A stretch of DNA of 13,739 bases from CAZXCQ01 sp964639275. GTDB taxonomy: Bacteria; Desulfobacterota; DSM-4660; Desulfatiglandales; Desulfatiglandaceae. Where the stretch lies: contig CAZXCQ010000178.1 in assembly GCA_964639275.1 (NCBI GenBank), forward strand, positions 1 through 13,739, written 5' to 3'. Below the pieces are notes generated by a model, which saw only the letters and a list, made by a program, of their open reading frames with translations, made no database searches and had not been told where the DNA came from. Positions 7,918-13,739 of the stretch are shown in pieces. The position numbers were made by a program, and so were the translations under genes. The stretch's first letter is position 1, and every line of letters begins with the position of its first letter.

Positions 7918-7929
7918 ATGATTAATCAT
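7918..7929. promoter_or_regulatory. Perfect 12-bp palindrome ATGATTAATCAT upstream of the universal stress gene
   Basis: ATGATTAATCAT is its own reverse complement and lies about 100 nt before the start of the universal stress gene, in AT-rich DNA. A dimeric regulator could bind it. No named operator consensus is matched with confidence. Confidence 0.3.
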
Positions 7930-8031
7930 ATCGCATAGCCAATTATTTGATGAATAGAGTAGAGAGCTGCGCCGTGCGGCTGTGAATCGAGCGGATTTTG
8001 ATCTCTTTCAGGGATTCGGAGGGAAGCCCGG

Positions 8032-8454
8032 ATGATGTTCAAAAATATTTTGGTTCCGGCGGATTTTTCAGATAAGGACGACCATGCCCTGGATATTGCG
8101 GTAAACATCTCTCGCCGAGGCAAAGGGCAGATCACTGTTCTGCACGTGATAGAGATGATAGCCAAGACCACATTTGAAGAATTCGAGGATTTTTATCGAA
8201 AGCTTGAGGAACGGTGTCTGAAAGATATGGACACCCTTATTGCACCTTACAAGGATAGTGAGGCAAAAATTGTACCGAAAGTCTTATATGGCAACAGGGC
8301 CCAAGAGATATTAAGGTTTGCCACAGACAATCATATCGATCTTATCGTTATGAAGTCGCACAAGATAGATGTGGAAGATCGCGCCCAGGGCTGGGGAACC
8401 ATAAGTTACAAGGTGGGCATTTTGGCCCAGTGCCCGGTGATGCTGGTCAAGTAG
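8032..8454 (+). CDS. Universal stress protein (UspA) domain protein lacking the ATP-binding glycines
   Basis: This is a single-domain 140-residue UspA-fold protein, cytoplasmic and presumably dimeric. FKNILVPADFSDKDDHAL is the standard first strand and helix. ITVLHVIE is strand 2, IDLIVMKSH strand 4, and CPVMLVK the terminal strand. ATP-binding family members carry G-x2-G-x9-G-(S/T) after strand 4; here the first two glycines are K108 and K111 in MKSHKIDV, and only G122-T123 in GWGTISYKV resembles the last part. It probably binds no ATP, or binds it differently. The start is firm: GGAGGG lies 8 nt before ATG 8032, and a second ATG follows directly. It converges with the MarR-GNAT gene, the stop codons being 6 bases apart. 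The biological role is not deducible beyond stress-response family membership. Confidence 0.9.
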   Translation: MMFKNILVPADFSDKDDHALDIAVNISRRGKGQITVLHVIEMIAKTTFEEFEDFYRKLEERCLKDMDTLIAPYKDSEAKIVPKVLYGNRAQEILRFATDNHIDLIVMKSHKIDVEDRAQGWGTISYKVGILAQCPVMLVK

Positions 8455-8460
8455 CCCCTG

Positions 8461-9390
8461 CTACAATTCGAGCTCCCATGTTTCCCCAATCAAATCATGT
8501 CCAAAACTATGGTGCGGTTCCTCATGGACCAGGGAAAACCCGGTTTTCTGATAGATATGCCGGGCGGCCAGCAATACGCTGTTTGTCCACAAGGCGATCT
8601 TTTTGTAGCCCCCTTGTCGGGCGAATCGTATGCACTCGTTTACAAATCGGGTGCCAATGCCAAGCCCGCGCGCCTTGGGTTCAACCAGCAACAGGCGCAA
8701 CTTTGCCACGGTGTCGGAGTGTTTGACAAGAAAGACTGAGCCGACGTTTTCCCCGTCCTTTTCTGCAATCCAGCAACGTTCCCGCCTGGGGTCATAGTTC
8801 TGGATAAACCCCGCCACGATACCTGCGACCAATCCCTCAAACTGCTCATCCCAGCTGTATTCTTCGGCATACAACACGCCATGACGGTGGACCACCCAGC
8901 CCATATCACCGGGCTGGTGTGTCCGGAGGAGATAGGGGACCTGATCTTCCGACCTGCCACCGAGCAACCCCTCGATGACGCCCATTGCCGCGACCAAACG
9001 ATTTTGGTCTTCTGTGGATTGCTCATTCAGCATCGCTTCGATTTCATCGAGCGAACGTGCGTTGAGCATGGCAAAGGCCTCCTGCCCTTGCTCGGTCAGC
9101 CACAAAATGCTTCGCCGTCCATCGGTTTTTGAGGGTCGTTTGTCAATCAAACCCTGCTTTTCAAAACGGCGCAATATGCGGCTCAGATAGCCCGGGTCCA
9201 GACCCAAATCGTTGCCAAGCTGGGTGGCCGTTGTTTCTTTATGCTGGGCCAGTTCATAGATCACCCGTGCCTCGGTCAGCGAGAATGGGCTTTCCAGCAA
9301 TCCCTCGTGCAACACGCCAATCTGTTGCGTGTAGAACCGGTTGAAGCGCCGCACGGCCTCTATGCGTTGAGATAAGCCGGTCTTTGACAT
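8461..9390 (-). CDS. MarR family regulator fused to a GNAT N-acetyltransferase
   Basis: From ATG 9390 this is 309 residues. Residues about 35-105 form a MarR winged helix: a helix-turn-helix around TATQLGNDLGLDPGYLSRIL, then the wing KTDGRRSILWLTEQG. Residues about 155-305 form a GNAT domain with the acetyl-CoA pyrophosphate loop ARGLGIG (240-246) and a GFSLVHEE C-terminal strand. Such two-domain proteins are known as fused transcription factor/acetyltransferase; the acetylated substrate is unknown. The frame opens further upstream at 9441, but that ATG lies between the -35 and -10 of a strong promoter and would not be in the mRNA. ATG 9390 has GAAAGG 9 nt upstream and is the better start. 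The two direct TTGCC...CAA sites over the promoter suggest autoregulation. The gene converges with the universal stress gene. Confidence 0.92.
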   Translation of the reverse strand: MSKTGLSQRIEAVRRFNRFYTQQIGVLHEGLLESPFSLTEARVIYELAQHKETTATQLGNDLGLDPGYLSRILRRFEKQGLIDKRPSKTDGRRSILWLTEQGQEAFAMLNARSLDEIEAMLNEQSTEDQNRLVAAMGVIEGLLGGRSEDQVPYLLRTHQPGDMGWVVHRHGVLYAEEYSWDEQFEGLVAGIVAGFIQNYDPRRERCWIAEKDGENVGSVFLVKHSDTVAKLRLLLVEPKARGLGIGTRFVNECIRFARQGGYKKIALWTNSVLLAARHIYQKTGFSLVHEEPHHSFGHDLIGETWELEL

Positions 9391-9424
9391 TGTGATCATC
9401 CTTTCAGAAAGACCCTTGAATCTT

Positions 9425-9458
9425 TTGCCATTATCAATCATTTAGTTGCCATTGTCAA
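9425..9458 (-). promoter_or_regulatory. Promoter and duplicated MarR-like operator of the MarR-GNAT gene
   Basis: On the minus strand, -35 TTGACA (9458-9453) and -10 GATAAT (9435-9430, 5/6 match) are separated by exactly 17 bases, a near-consensus sigma-70 promoter. Two near-identical 13-base sites cover it: TTGCCATTATCAA (9425-9437) and TTGCCATTGTCAA (9446-9458), 12/13 identical and 21 bases (two helical turns) apart on the same face. Each is an imperfect TTGNC...GNCAA palindrome typical of MarR dimer sites. Occupancy would block RNA polymerase, so the regulator very probably represses its own gene. The DNA is directly upstream of the divergent hyuAB region, which may also be controlled. Confidence 0.72.
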
Positions 9459-9513
9459 GTAATATATTTTGGAAGTACCTGATCAGGGAACGGTGCCGCA
9501 CAAAATCCGGCTA

Positions 9514-9537
9514 ACCTGATGATTTTCAGGTCTTTTT
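9514..9537 (+). terminator. Weak hairpin with T run (possible attenuator or terminator)
   Basis: ACCTGA (9514-9519) pairs with TCAGGT (9526-9531) around a 6-nt loop, followed by CTTTTT. The shape is that of a short rho-independent terminator on the plus strand. The 6-bp stem is only half G-C, and no plus-strand gene ends nearby. It could attenuate a leader transcript heading to hyuAB, or be chance. Confidence 0.25.
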
Positions 9538-9679
9538 AGGGGATATCCCAGGTTCGGATACCATGGGTGCCCCGGGCCTCTCCGGGACCATCTTGTTGGG
9601 GCACGGCGAGTCAAGGGTTTGACGTCACATCTCAAAAAGCAGGGGGAAGGGCCTTACACTTGACACCGGCAAGACAATT

Positions 9680-9871
9680 GTGGAGGATGTCACTGTTAGC
9701 ACGACATTCATTGGCGAAAGACCACGTATGGACTGTCTTATTGCGATAGATCCACAAGGGAAGCCAGGCAGGGGTAGGTGCAAGGGGTGCGGACCGGGGC
9801 AGGCGACAACAGGCTGTGGGGAGCGGATTGATTTGGCACCCGGATGGATGGGCCAGATCAAAACAAGATAG
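9680..9871 (+). CDS. Possible small Cys-containing protein upstream of hyuA (doubtful)
   Basis: A GTG-initiated frame of 63 residues ends 36 nt before the hyuA start. It contains a C-x2-C plus two further Cys (CKGCGPGQATTGC) and Asp/Gly/Pro-rich stretches such as LIAIDPQGKPG that read like protein rather than noise. The open frame begins further upstream, just after a stop at 9620. The GTG has no ribosome site, which is the main argument against it. No family was recognised. It may be a small zinc-binding partner, a remnant of a larger gene, or chance. Confidence 0.25.
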   Translation: MEDVTVSTTFIGERPRMDCLIAIDPQGKPGRGRCKGCGPGQATTGCGERIDLAPGWMGQIKTR

Positions 9872-9894
9872 GGAAATCGGGCGGGAATGATTCT

Positions 9895-9899
9895 GGAGG
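9895..9899 (+). promoter_or_regulatory. Ribosome binding site that fixes the hyuA start
   Basis: GGAGG lies 8 nt before ATG 9908, the ideal distance. The in-frame ATG at 9902 would leave only 2 nt, and the one at 9887 lies upstream of the site. The protein therefore most probably begins MRIGIDVGGTFTD. Confidence 0.7.
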
Positions 9900-9907
9900 C
9901 AATGTCT

Positions 9908-11977
9908 ATGCGGATCGGGATCGACGTCGGCGGTACATTCACGGATGTTGTCCTGGTTGATAAGGCCACCGGCAAATTTTATTGCACAAAAACACCGACA
10001 ACCCATCATGACCTTGCAGAAGGTGTTCTCAAAGGACTTGATGAAATATTGGATATTGCAAAAGTATCCATCGATGATATTGACTACCTCATCCATGGGA
10101 CCACCATCGGCACCAACGCCATCGTTGAGGGAAAGGGTGCAAGGGTCGGTCTGATAACCACGGCCGGTTTTGAAGACATGCTGGAAATACGACGCGTCGC
10201 GCGCCCAAAAGAAGCCGCCTTTGATTTTGGAGCAGATAACCCGCCACCACTGGTTCCCCGGTATCTACGAAAGGGTGTCACTGAACGGATCAATAGCAAA
10301 GGGAAGATAGTTGTCCCTCTGGATGAAAGGTCGGTTCGCGACGTTGTTGACTATTTCAAAAAACAGCAGATCGAGGCGATCGTCATTTCATTGCTTTTCT
10401 CATTCCTCAATCCCGTTCATGAATTGCAGATAGCGGATATCTGCCGATCCAAGCTTTCCGATGTCCCTGTTTCACTATCATCAGAGATCTGCCCGGAGTT
10501 TCGCGAATACGAGAGGACCTGTACCACCGTTATGAATGGGTATCTCGGTCCTGTTATCAAGACCTATTTGGATAACCTGACCCATCGTCTCGGCCAAAGA
10601 TACGGGGATGTAACGCTTCATATCATGCAGAGCAACGGAGGAACGATGCCGGCTGGTGTGGCCAAGGGTCATCCGTCCCATTTGATCAACTCCGGTCCGG
10701 CCGGTGGCGCCATAGCCGCAGCCTTTATCAGTCGCTTGACCGGAAACGAAATGGCCGTGGGTGCCGATATGGGCGGGACCACATTTGACATCTCGATCAT
10801 CGACAAGGGCCTCCCAAAGACCACAACCTGGGGTGGGGTCACCAACTACCCCGTTAAACTGCCAATGGTAGATCTCAAGACCATTGGGGCGGGCGGCGGC
10901 AGCATTGCATGGGTTGACGACGGGGGGGTATTGAACGTGGGGCCGCAAAGCGCCGGTTCAAACCCCGGCCCGGCATGCTACGGCTGGGGAGGCGCGTTGC
11001 CGACGGTTACGGATGCCAATTTGATCCTCGGGCGTCTCAACCCGGATTACTTTTTGGGCGGAAAGCTGCCGCTTTATCCGGACCTGGCAACCCAGGCCGT
11101 AAAAGACCATGTGGCCAGGGAGATGCGTATATCTGTGGAAGAGGCAGCCGCCGGGATTATCCGGATTGTCAATGCCAACATGGCCAAGGGGATCAGCGGC
11201 AGATCGGTGGAACGGGGCTATGATTTGCGCTCCTTTGTCCTGGTGACCATGGGGGGGGCAGCGGCGCTTCACGCCGCAGATATCGCCCGAGAACTGAACA
11301 TGGCAAAGGTCATTGTCCCTCCAATGTCGGGGGATTTCTCGGCGGTGGGTCTGGTCGTTGCCGATATTCGGCATGACTATGTCAGGACCTATGCCAAAAG
11401 GGAGCCCGAGATCGACCCGGATGAATTGCTCTGTGTCTTCAAAGAGATGGAAAATGCGGGGGTTCAACAGCTCATCAAAGAAAAGGTCTCTGAAAAAGAC
11501 ATGTCCATTGCCTGGTCGGCGGATCTGCGTTATGAGGGGCAATCCTGGGAACTCAACACCCCCATCACGCCGGCCAGGACCCTAAACAAAGAGGATCTGC
11601 AAAGGATTGCCTCTGACTTTAATCAACTCCACCGCCAGGTCTATTCCTATTCGGAACCCAATGAAGTAGTGGAATTTGTCAACCTAAGGGTTCGCGTCAC
11701 AGGCAAAAATCCAACGGTTTCACTGCCACGGGAAAGACTATCTGCGCCCAAACGGGCGCTGCCGCAGGCCAGGATAAGGGAGGTGTTTCTGGGTAACAGG
11801 GGGTGGCAGCGGGTACCCGTCTATCTGAGAGAGGAGATGCCGGCAGGCAGTCGGCTTGAAGGGCCATGTATTGTGGAAGAGACCATTTCCACCACGCTGA
11901 TACCACCGGGCTTCATGGGTGCGATCGACGAATTTTCAAACATTGTGATCACCTTCCAGGAGAGAGATGAGGGTTAA
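9908..11977 (+). CDS. hyuA: Hydantoinase/oxoprolinase/acetone carboxylase family subunit A (HyuA)
   Basis: This is a 689-residue ATP-using subunit. The family hydrolyses ATP to activate hydantoins or 5-oxoproline for ring opening, or acetone/acetophenone for carboxylation, always with a B subunit. The N-terminal ASKHA-like domain starts with GIDVGGTFTDVVLVD (4-18). HGTTIGTNAIVEGKGA (63-78), NSGPAGGAIAA (261-271), GADMGGTTFDISI (285-297) and TIGAGGGSIAWVD (325-337) are the family's nucleotide and active-site loops, followed by SAGSNPGPACYG (348-359). The C-terminal domain ends with EGPCIVEETISTTLIPPGF (651-669). All family landmarks and the length are normal, so it looks functional. Its last 11 bases overlap the start of hyuB (ATGAGGGTTAA), indicating translational coupling. 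Which substrate it uses is not visible; N-methylhydantoin, 5-oxoproline and ketone carboxylation are all possible. Confidence 0.93.
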   Translation: MRIGIDVGGTFTDVVLVDKATGKFYCTKTPTTHHDLAEGVLKGLDEILDIAKVSIDDIDYLIHGTTIGTNAIVEGKGARVGLITTAGFEDMLEIRRVARPKEAAFDFGADNPPPLVPRYLRKGVTERINSKGKIVVPLDERSVRDVVDYFKKQQIEAIVISLLFSFLNPVHELQIADICRSKLSDVPVSLSSEICPEFREYERTCTTVMNGYLGPVIKTYLDNLTHRLGQRYGDVTLHIMQSNGGTMPAGVAKGHPSHLINSGPAGGAIAAAFISRLTGNEMAVGADMGGTTFDISIIDKGLPKTTTWGGVTNYPVKLPMVDLKTIGAGGGSIAWVDDGGVLNVGPQSAGSNPGPACYGWGGALPTVTDANLILGRLNPDYFLGGKLPLYPDLATQAVKDHVAREMRISVEEAAAGIIRIVNANMAKGISGRSVERGYDLRSFVLVTMGGAAALHAADIARELNMAKVIVPPMSGDFSAVGLVVADIRHDYVRTYAKREPEIDPDELLCVFKEMENAGVQQLIKEKVSEKDMSIAWSADLRYEGQSWELNTPITPARTLNKEDLQRIASDFNQLHRQVYSYSEPNEVVEFVNLRVRVTGKNPTVSLPRERLSAPKRALPQARIREVFLGNRGWQRVPVYLREEMPAGSRLEGPCIVEETISTTLIPPGFMGAIDEFSNIVITFQERDEG

Positions 11978-13688
11978 GGCCGATACGGTTACCATGCAGG
12001 TCATTCGCTATGGCCTGGAGGCAATCGCCGACGATATGGGATACAGCCTGATGCGAATGGGTCGGACAACCATTGTCAAGGAGATCATGGATATCAATTG
12101 CGCGGTGCTGGATGCCAAAGGGGGAATCCTGGCACAGGCCCATCTCTGCCCGTTGATGATGTTTAGCCTTCCGACCACAGCCGAAGCCATGTTAAGACGC
12201 ATAAAGGAGCTGGATGAAGGCGATGTCGTCATTTGTAACGACCCTTACTCCGGTGGCCAGCATCTCTTGGACGTGCAGCTTCTTTCTCCGGTCTTTTTCG
12301 ACGGCCAGCGGGTCGCCATCGTGGCCAACATCGCGCACCAGCTGGACATGGGTGGCACGGTGCCCGGGGGGGTTGCGGGCGGTCTTACCGAGGTATATCA
12401 GGAAGGCCTGCGCATCCCGCCCGTAAAACTCTATAGACAGGGGGAGGAAGATCGCCAGATATCCGATCTGATCGCCAGCAACATTCGTATCCCTGAAAAG
12501 ACAATGGAAGACCTCAGGGCCCAGGCCGCCACCGTGTTTGTCGGAACCAGGGGCGTCAAAGGGCTGATCGAAAAATACGGGCTCGATGTTTTCGAGGAGT
12601 GCACCCGGATGCTCCTGGAGTACAGTGAAAATAAGGTTCGCCGGTTTATCGCCTCATTACCGGATGGGGATTACACCGGGGTCGATTATCTCGATGACGA
12701 CGGGTGTGTCGACGAACCCGTGAGGGTGCAGGTCAATGTTCATATTGCCGGCGACAGCATGGTCGTTGACTTTGACGGCAGCAGCCCCCAGACCATGGGG
12801 AATGTCAATTCCCCATGGGCCTGTTCACAGGGTGGCGTTTTCTACACGATGATGGGGATTGTTGATCCCCACATGCCCCTGAATTCGGGGACCTTTAGGC
12901 CGATTATCGTCAGAAGCCCCAAAGGACTGGTAACCCATCCGCTGGCACCGGCGGGTGTCACTGCCCGAAGCCAGACCATGACAAAGATCACAGAGGCGAT
13001 GCTCAAGGCCATGAGCGAGGTCGTTCCAGATCGGGTGGTGGCCGGCAGCCATGGCCAGGCATGTACCAATAGCTTTTCCGGGACCCATCCCGAGACAGGC
13101 AAACGGTTCAGCTATATCGAAATCCAGGGAGGGGGGGCAGGTGCCAGGCCAGGAAAAGACGGCCCCGATGGTCAGGATCTGCACCTGGGTCGGTTTATGA
13201 ACACCCCGGTTGAGGCCGCAGAACTGGAAAACCCGGTTATGATCGAGCGGTATGAATTCATTCCCGATTCGGGTGGCCCCGGCAGATTCCGCGGCGGCCT
13301 GTCGCTTCGCCGTGATATCCGTTTCCTGACCGATGTGACGTGGGCACGCTACTCCGACCGTCAGAAATTCGAGCCCCTTGGTCTATTTGGTGGGATGCCG
13401 GGTAGCAAGGGCAGCCTGATCCTAAACCCGGATACCCCCGAGGAGAAACCTTGCAAATCCAAAGGGGTCGATCAACTTGCGGCAGGCGATGTGTTGAGCA
13501 TCCGGCTTCCGGGAAGCGGGGGTTACGGGCCGCCCGGCGAGAGGGACCCCGAGGCGGTTCGGTGGGATGTCATCAATGGAAAGATCAGCCTCAGATCCGC
13601 ACAGAAAGATTACCTCGTAGTCCTGGACGATAACCTGAGAGTGGATATTGAAGCAACGAGGTCGCTGAGAGCTAGACTGAAACCCTAA
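11967..13688 (+). CDS. hyuB: Hydantoinase/oxoprolinase/acetone carboxylase family subunit B (HyuB)
   Basis: This is a 573-residue catalytic partner of HyuA with normal family length. IVKEIMDINCAVLDAKGGI (36-54) is the usual N-terminal signature. NDPYSGGQHLLDVQLLSPVF (91-110) and NIAHQLDMGG (121-130) carry the likely metal-binding Asp and His residues. In the second motif relatives usually have AHH, whereas here the second His is Q124. DFDGSS (268-273), FIPDSGGPGRFRGGLS (431-446) and PGSGGYGPPGERDPEAV (515-531, usually GGGGYGDP) follow in order. GGAGAG lies a few nt before ATG 11967, and the gene overlaps hyuA by 11 bases, as in stoichiometric subunit pairs. A dispersed repeat begins at its stop codon. 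No third subunit follows within the remaining 51 bases. Confidence 0.93.
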   Translation: MRVKADTVTMQVIRYGLEAIADDMGYSLMRMGRTTIVKEIMDINCAVLDAKGGILAQAHLCPLMMFSLPTTAEAMLRRIKELDEGDVVICNDPYSGGQHLLDVQLLSPVFFDGQRVAIVANIAHQLDMGGTVPGGVAGGLTEVYQEGLRIPPVKLYRQGEEDRQISDLIASNIRIPEKTMEDLRAQAATVFVGTRGVKGLIEKYGLDVFEECTRMLLEYSENKVRRFIASLPDGDYTGVDYLDDDGCVDEPVRVQVNVHIAGDSMVVDFDGSSPQTMGNVNSPWACSQGGVFYTMMGIVDPHMPLNSGTFRPIIVRSPKGLVTHPLAPAGVTARSQTMTKITEAMLKAMSEVVPDRVVAGSHGQACTNSFSGTHPETGKRFSYIEIQGGGAGARPGKDGPDGQDLHLGRFMNTPVEAAELENPVMIERYEFIPDSGGPGRFRGGLSLRRDIRFLTDVTWARYSDRQKFEPLGLFGGMPGSKGSLILNPDTPEEKPCKSKGVDQLAAGDVLSIRLPGSGGYGPPGERDPEAVRWDVINGKISLRSAQKDYLVVLDDNLRVDIEATRSLRARLKP

Positions 13689-13731
13689 GGGCTTGCGCAG
13701 AAATAACTTCGCAGAATTGGCGTCCAGATTT
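13686..13731 (+). repeat. 46-base dispersed repeat, right copy, starting at a stop codon
   Basis: This begins with the TAA stop codon of hyuB and reads TAAGGGCTTGCGCAGAAATA and onward. It is the inverted counterpart of 185-230, with 38/46 identical positions. Inside it, CGCAGAA occurs twice, 14 bases apart (13695-13701 and 13709-13715); the first of these is not conserved in the left copy. No terminator is visible in the few bases left before the window ends. Confidence 0.7.
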
Positions 13732-13739
13732 GGGTCAGA

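Larger units (their letters stand above)
7448..8031. other. 584-base region without a convincing gene
   Basis: No open frame here has both a ribosome site and protein-like composition. The only frame of size (minus strand, 7422-7703) overlaps the cyclase start and has Ser/Arg-rich, low-order composition, so it is taken as chance. The right third (about 7790-7960) is AT-rich and holds the likely control region of the universal stress gene: a weak promoter candidate at 7804-7830 and a 12-bp palindrome at 7918-7929. The left part should contain the cyclase promoter, but no good -35/-10 pair was found. No tRNA-like fold or strong terminator is visible. Confidence 0.6.
9459..9907. other. Long leader/intergenic region upstream of hyuA
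   Basis: About 450 bases separate the MarR-GNAT promoter from the hyuA start. Palindromes CCTGATCAGG (9478-9487), GGGATATCCC (9540-9549) and TGACGTCA (9620-9627) and the weak hairpin at 9514-9537 lie here. TTGACA at 9660-9665 has no acceptable -10 at 16-18 bases, so no hyuAB promoter is assigned. The right half may code for a small Cys-containing protein (see 9680-9871). Confidence 0.45.

Noticed and set aside
9391..9441. 17-residue N-terminal extension of the MarR-GNAT protein (ATG 9441)
   Set aside because: This ATG lies within the promoter spacer. The ATG at 9390 has a ribosome site at proper spacing.
9632..10096. 154-residue minus-strand frame covering the hyuA leader and start
   Set aside because: It overlaps the conserved N-terminal motif of HyuA. 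Cys/Pro/His-rich with no recognisable order.
185..13731. The whole window as a transposon bounded by terminal inverted repeats
   Set aside because: No transposase or integrase lies between the repeats, the arms are only 38/46 identical, and each is locked to a gene's stop codon, which fits dispersed 3'-flank repeats better.

Overview
The window probably comes from the chromosome of a free-living, anaerobe-like bacterium of moderate GC content. A sulfate-reducer-like Desulfobacterota lineage would fit, because a B12-binding/radical SAM protein, a large cyclase-ATPase-TPR regulator and dispersed GC-rich hairpin repeats occur together. This is inference from gene style only: there is no rRNA or other marker gene. 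I see no transposase, integrase, phage gene, CRISPR array, rRNA or tRNA.

Layout. The left half (about 0.2-7.4 kb) is read entirely on the minus strand. In transcription order it holds: (1) a 1094-residue regulator with two zinc ribbons, a class III nucleotidyl cyclase domain, an AAA-type ATPase and TPR-like helices; (2) a cobalamin-binding/radical SAM protein whose frame is broken by one in-frame UGA between its two domains; (3) an M20 family amidohydrolase; (4) a fumarylacetoacetate hydrolase (FAH) family enzyme. About 580 bases without a convincing gene follow (7448-8031). Next come a small universal stress protein (+) and, convergent with it and only 6 bases away, a MarR-GNAT fusion regulator (-) with a very good promoter overlapped by a two-site operator. 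On the right, two overlapping plus-strand genes encode the A and B subunits of a hydantoinase/5-oxoprolinase/acetone-carboxylase type enzyme.

How the genes may work together. HyuA/HyuB (ATP-dependent ring opening or carboxylation), an M20 amidohydrolase and a FAH-type C-C hydrolase or hydratase are all catabolic enzymes for amides, lactams or oxo-acids. They may serve one catabolic theme from two separate transcription units, but their substrates cannot be read from the sequence. The cyclase-ATPase and the MarR-GNAT protein are signalling or regulatory proteins.

Most notable observations: (a) the UGA at 3677-3679 in the B12/radical SAM gene, with open frame on both sides and a 7-bp hairpin 19 nt downstream whose spacing and G-rich loop resemble a bacterial SECIS element; a simple nonsense mutation is the main alternative. 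(b) A 46-base repeat (38/46 identical) that begins at the stop codon of the leftmost gene and again at the stop codon of the rightmost gene, in inverted orientation. (c) A textbook promoter with duplicated MarR-like sites, which moves the start of the MarR-GNAT gene to an internal ATG.
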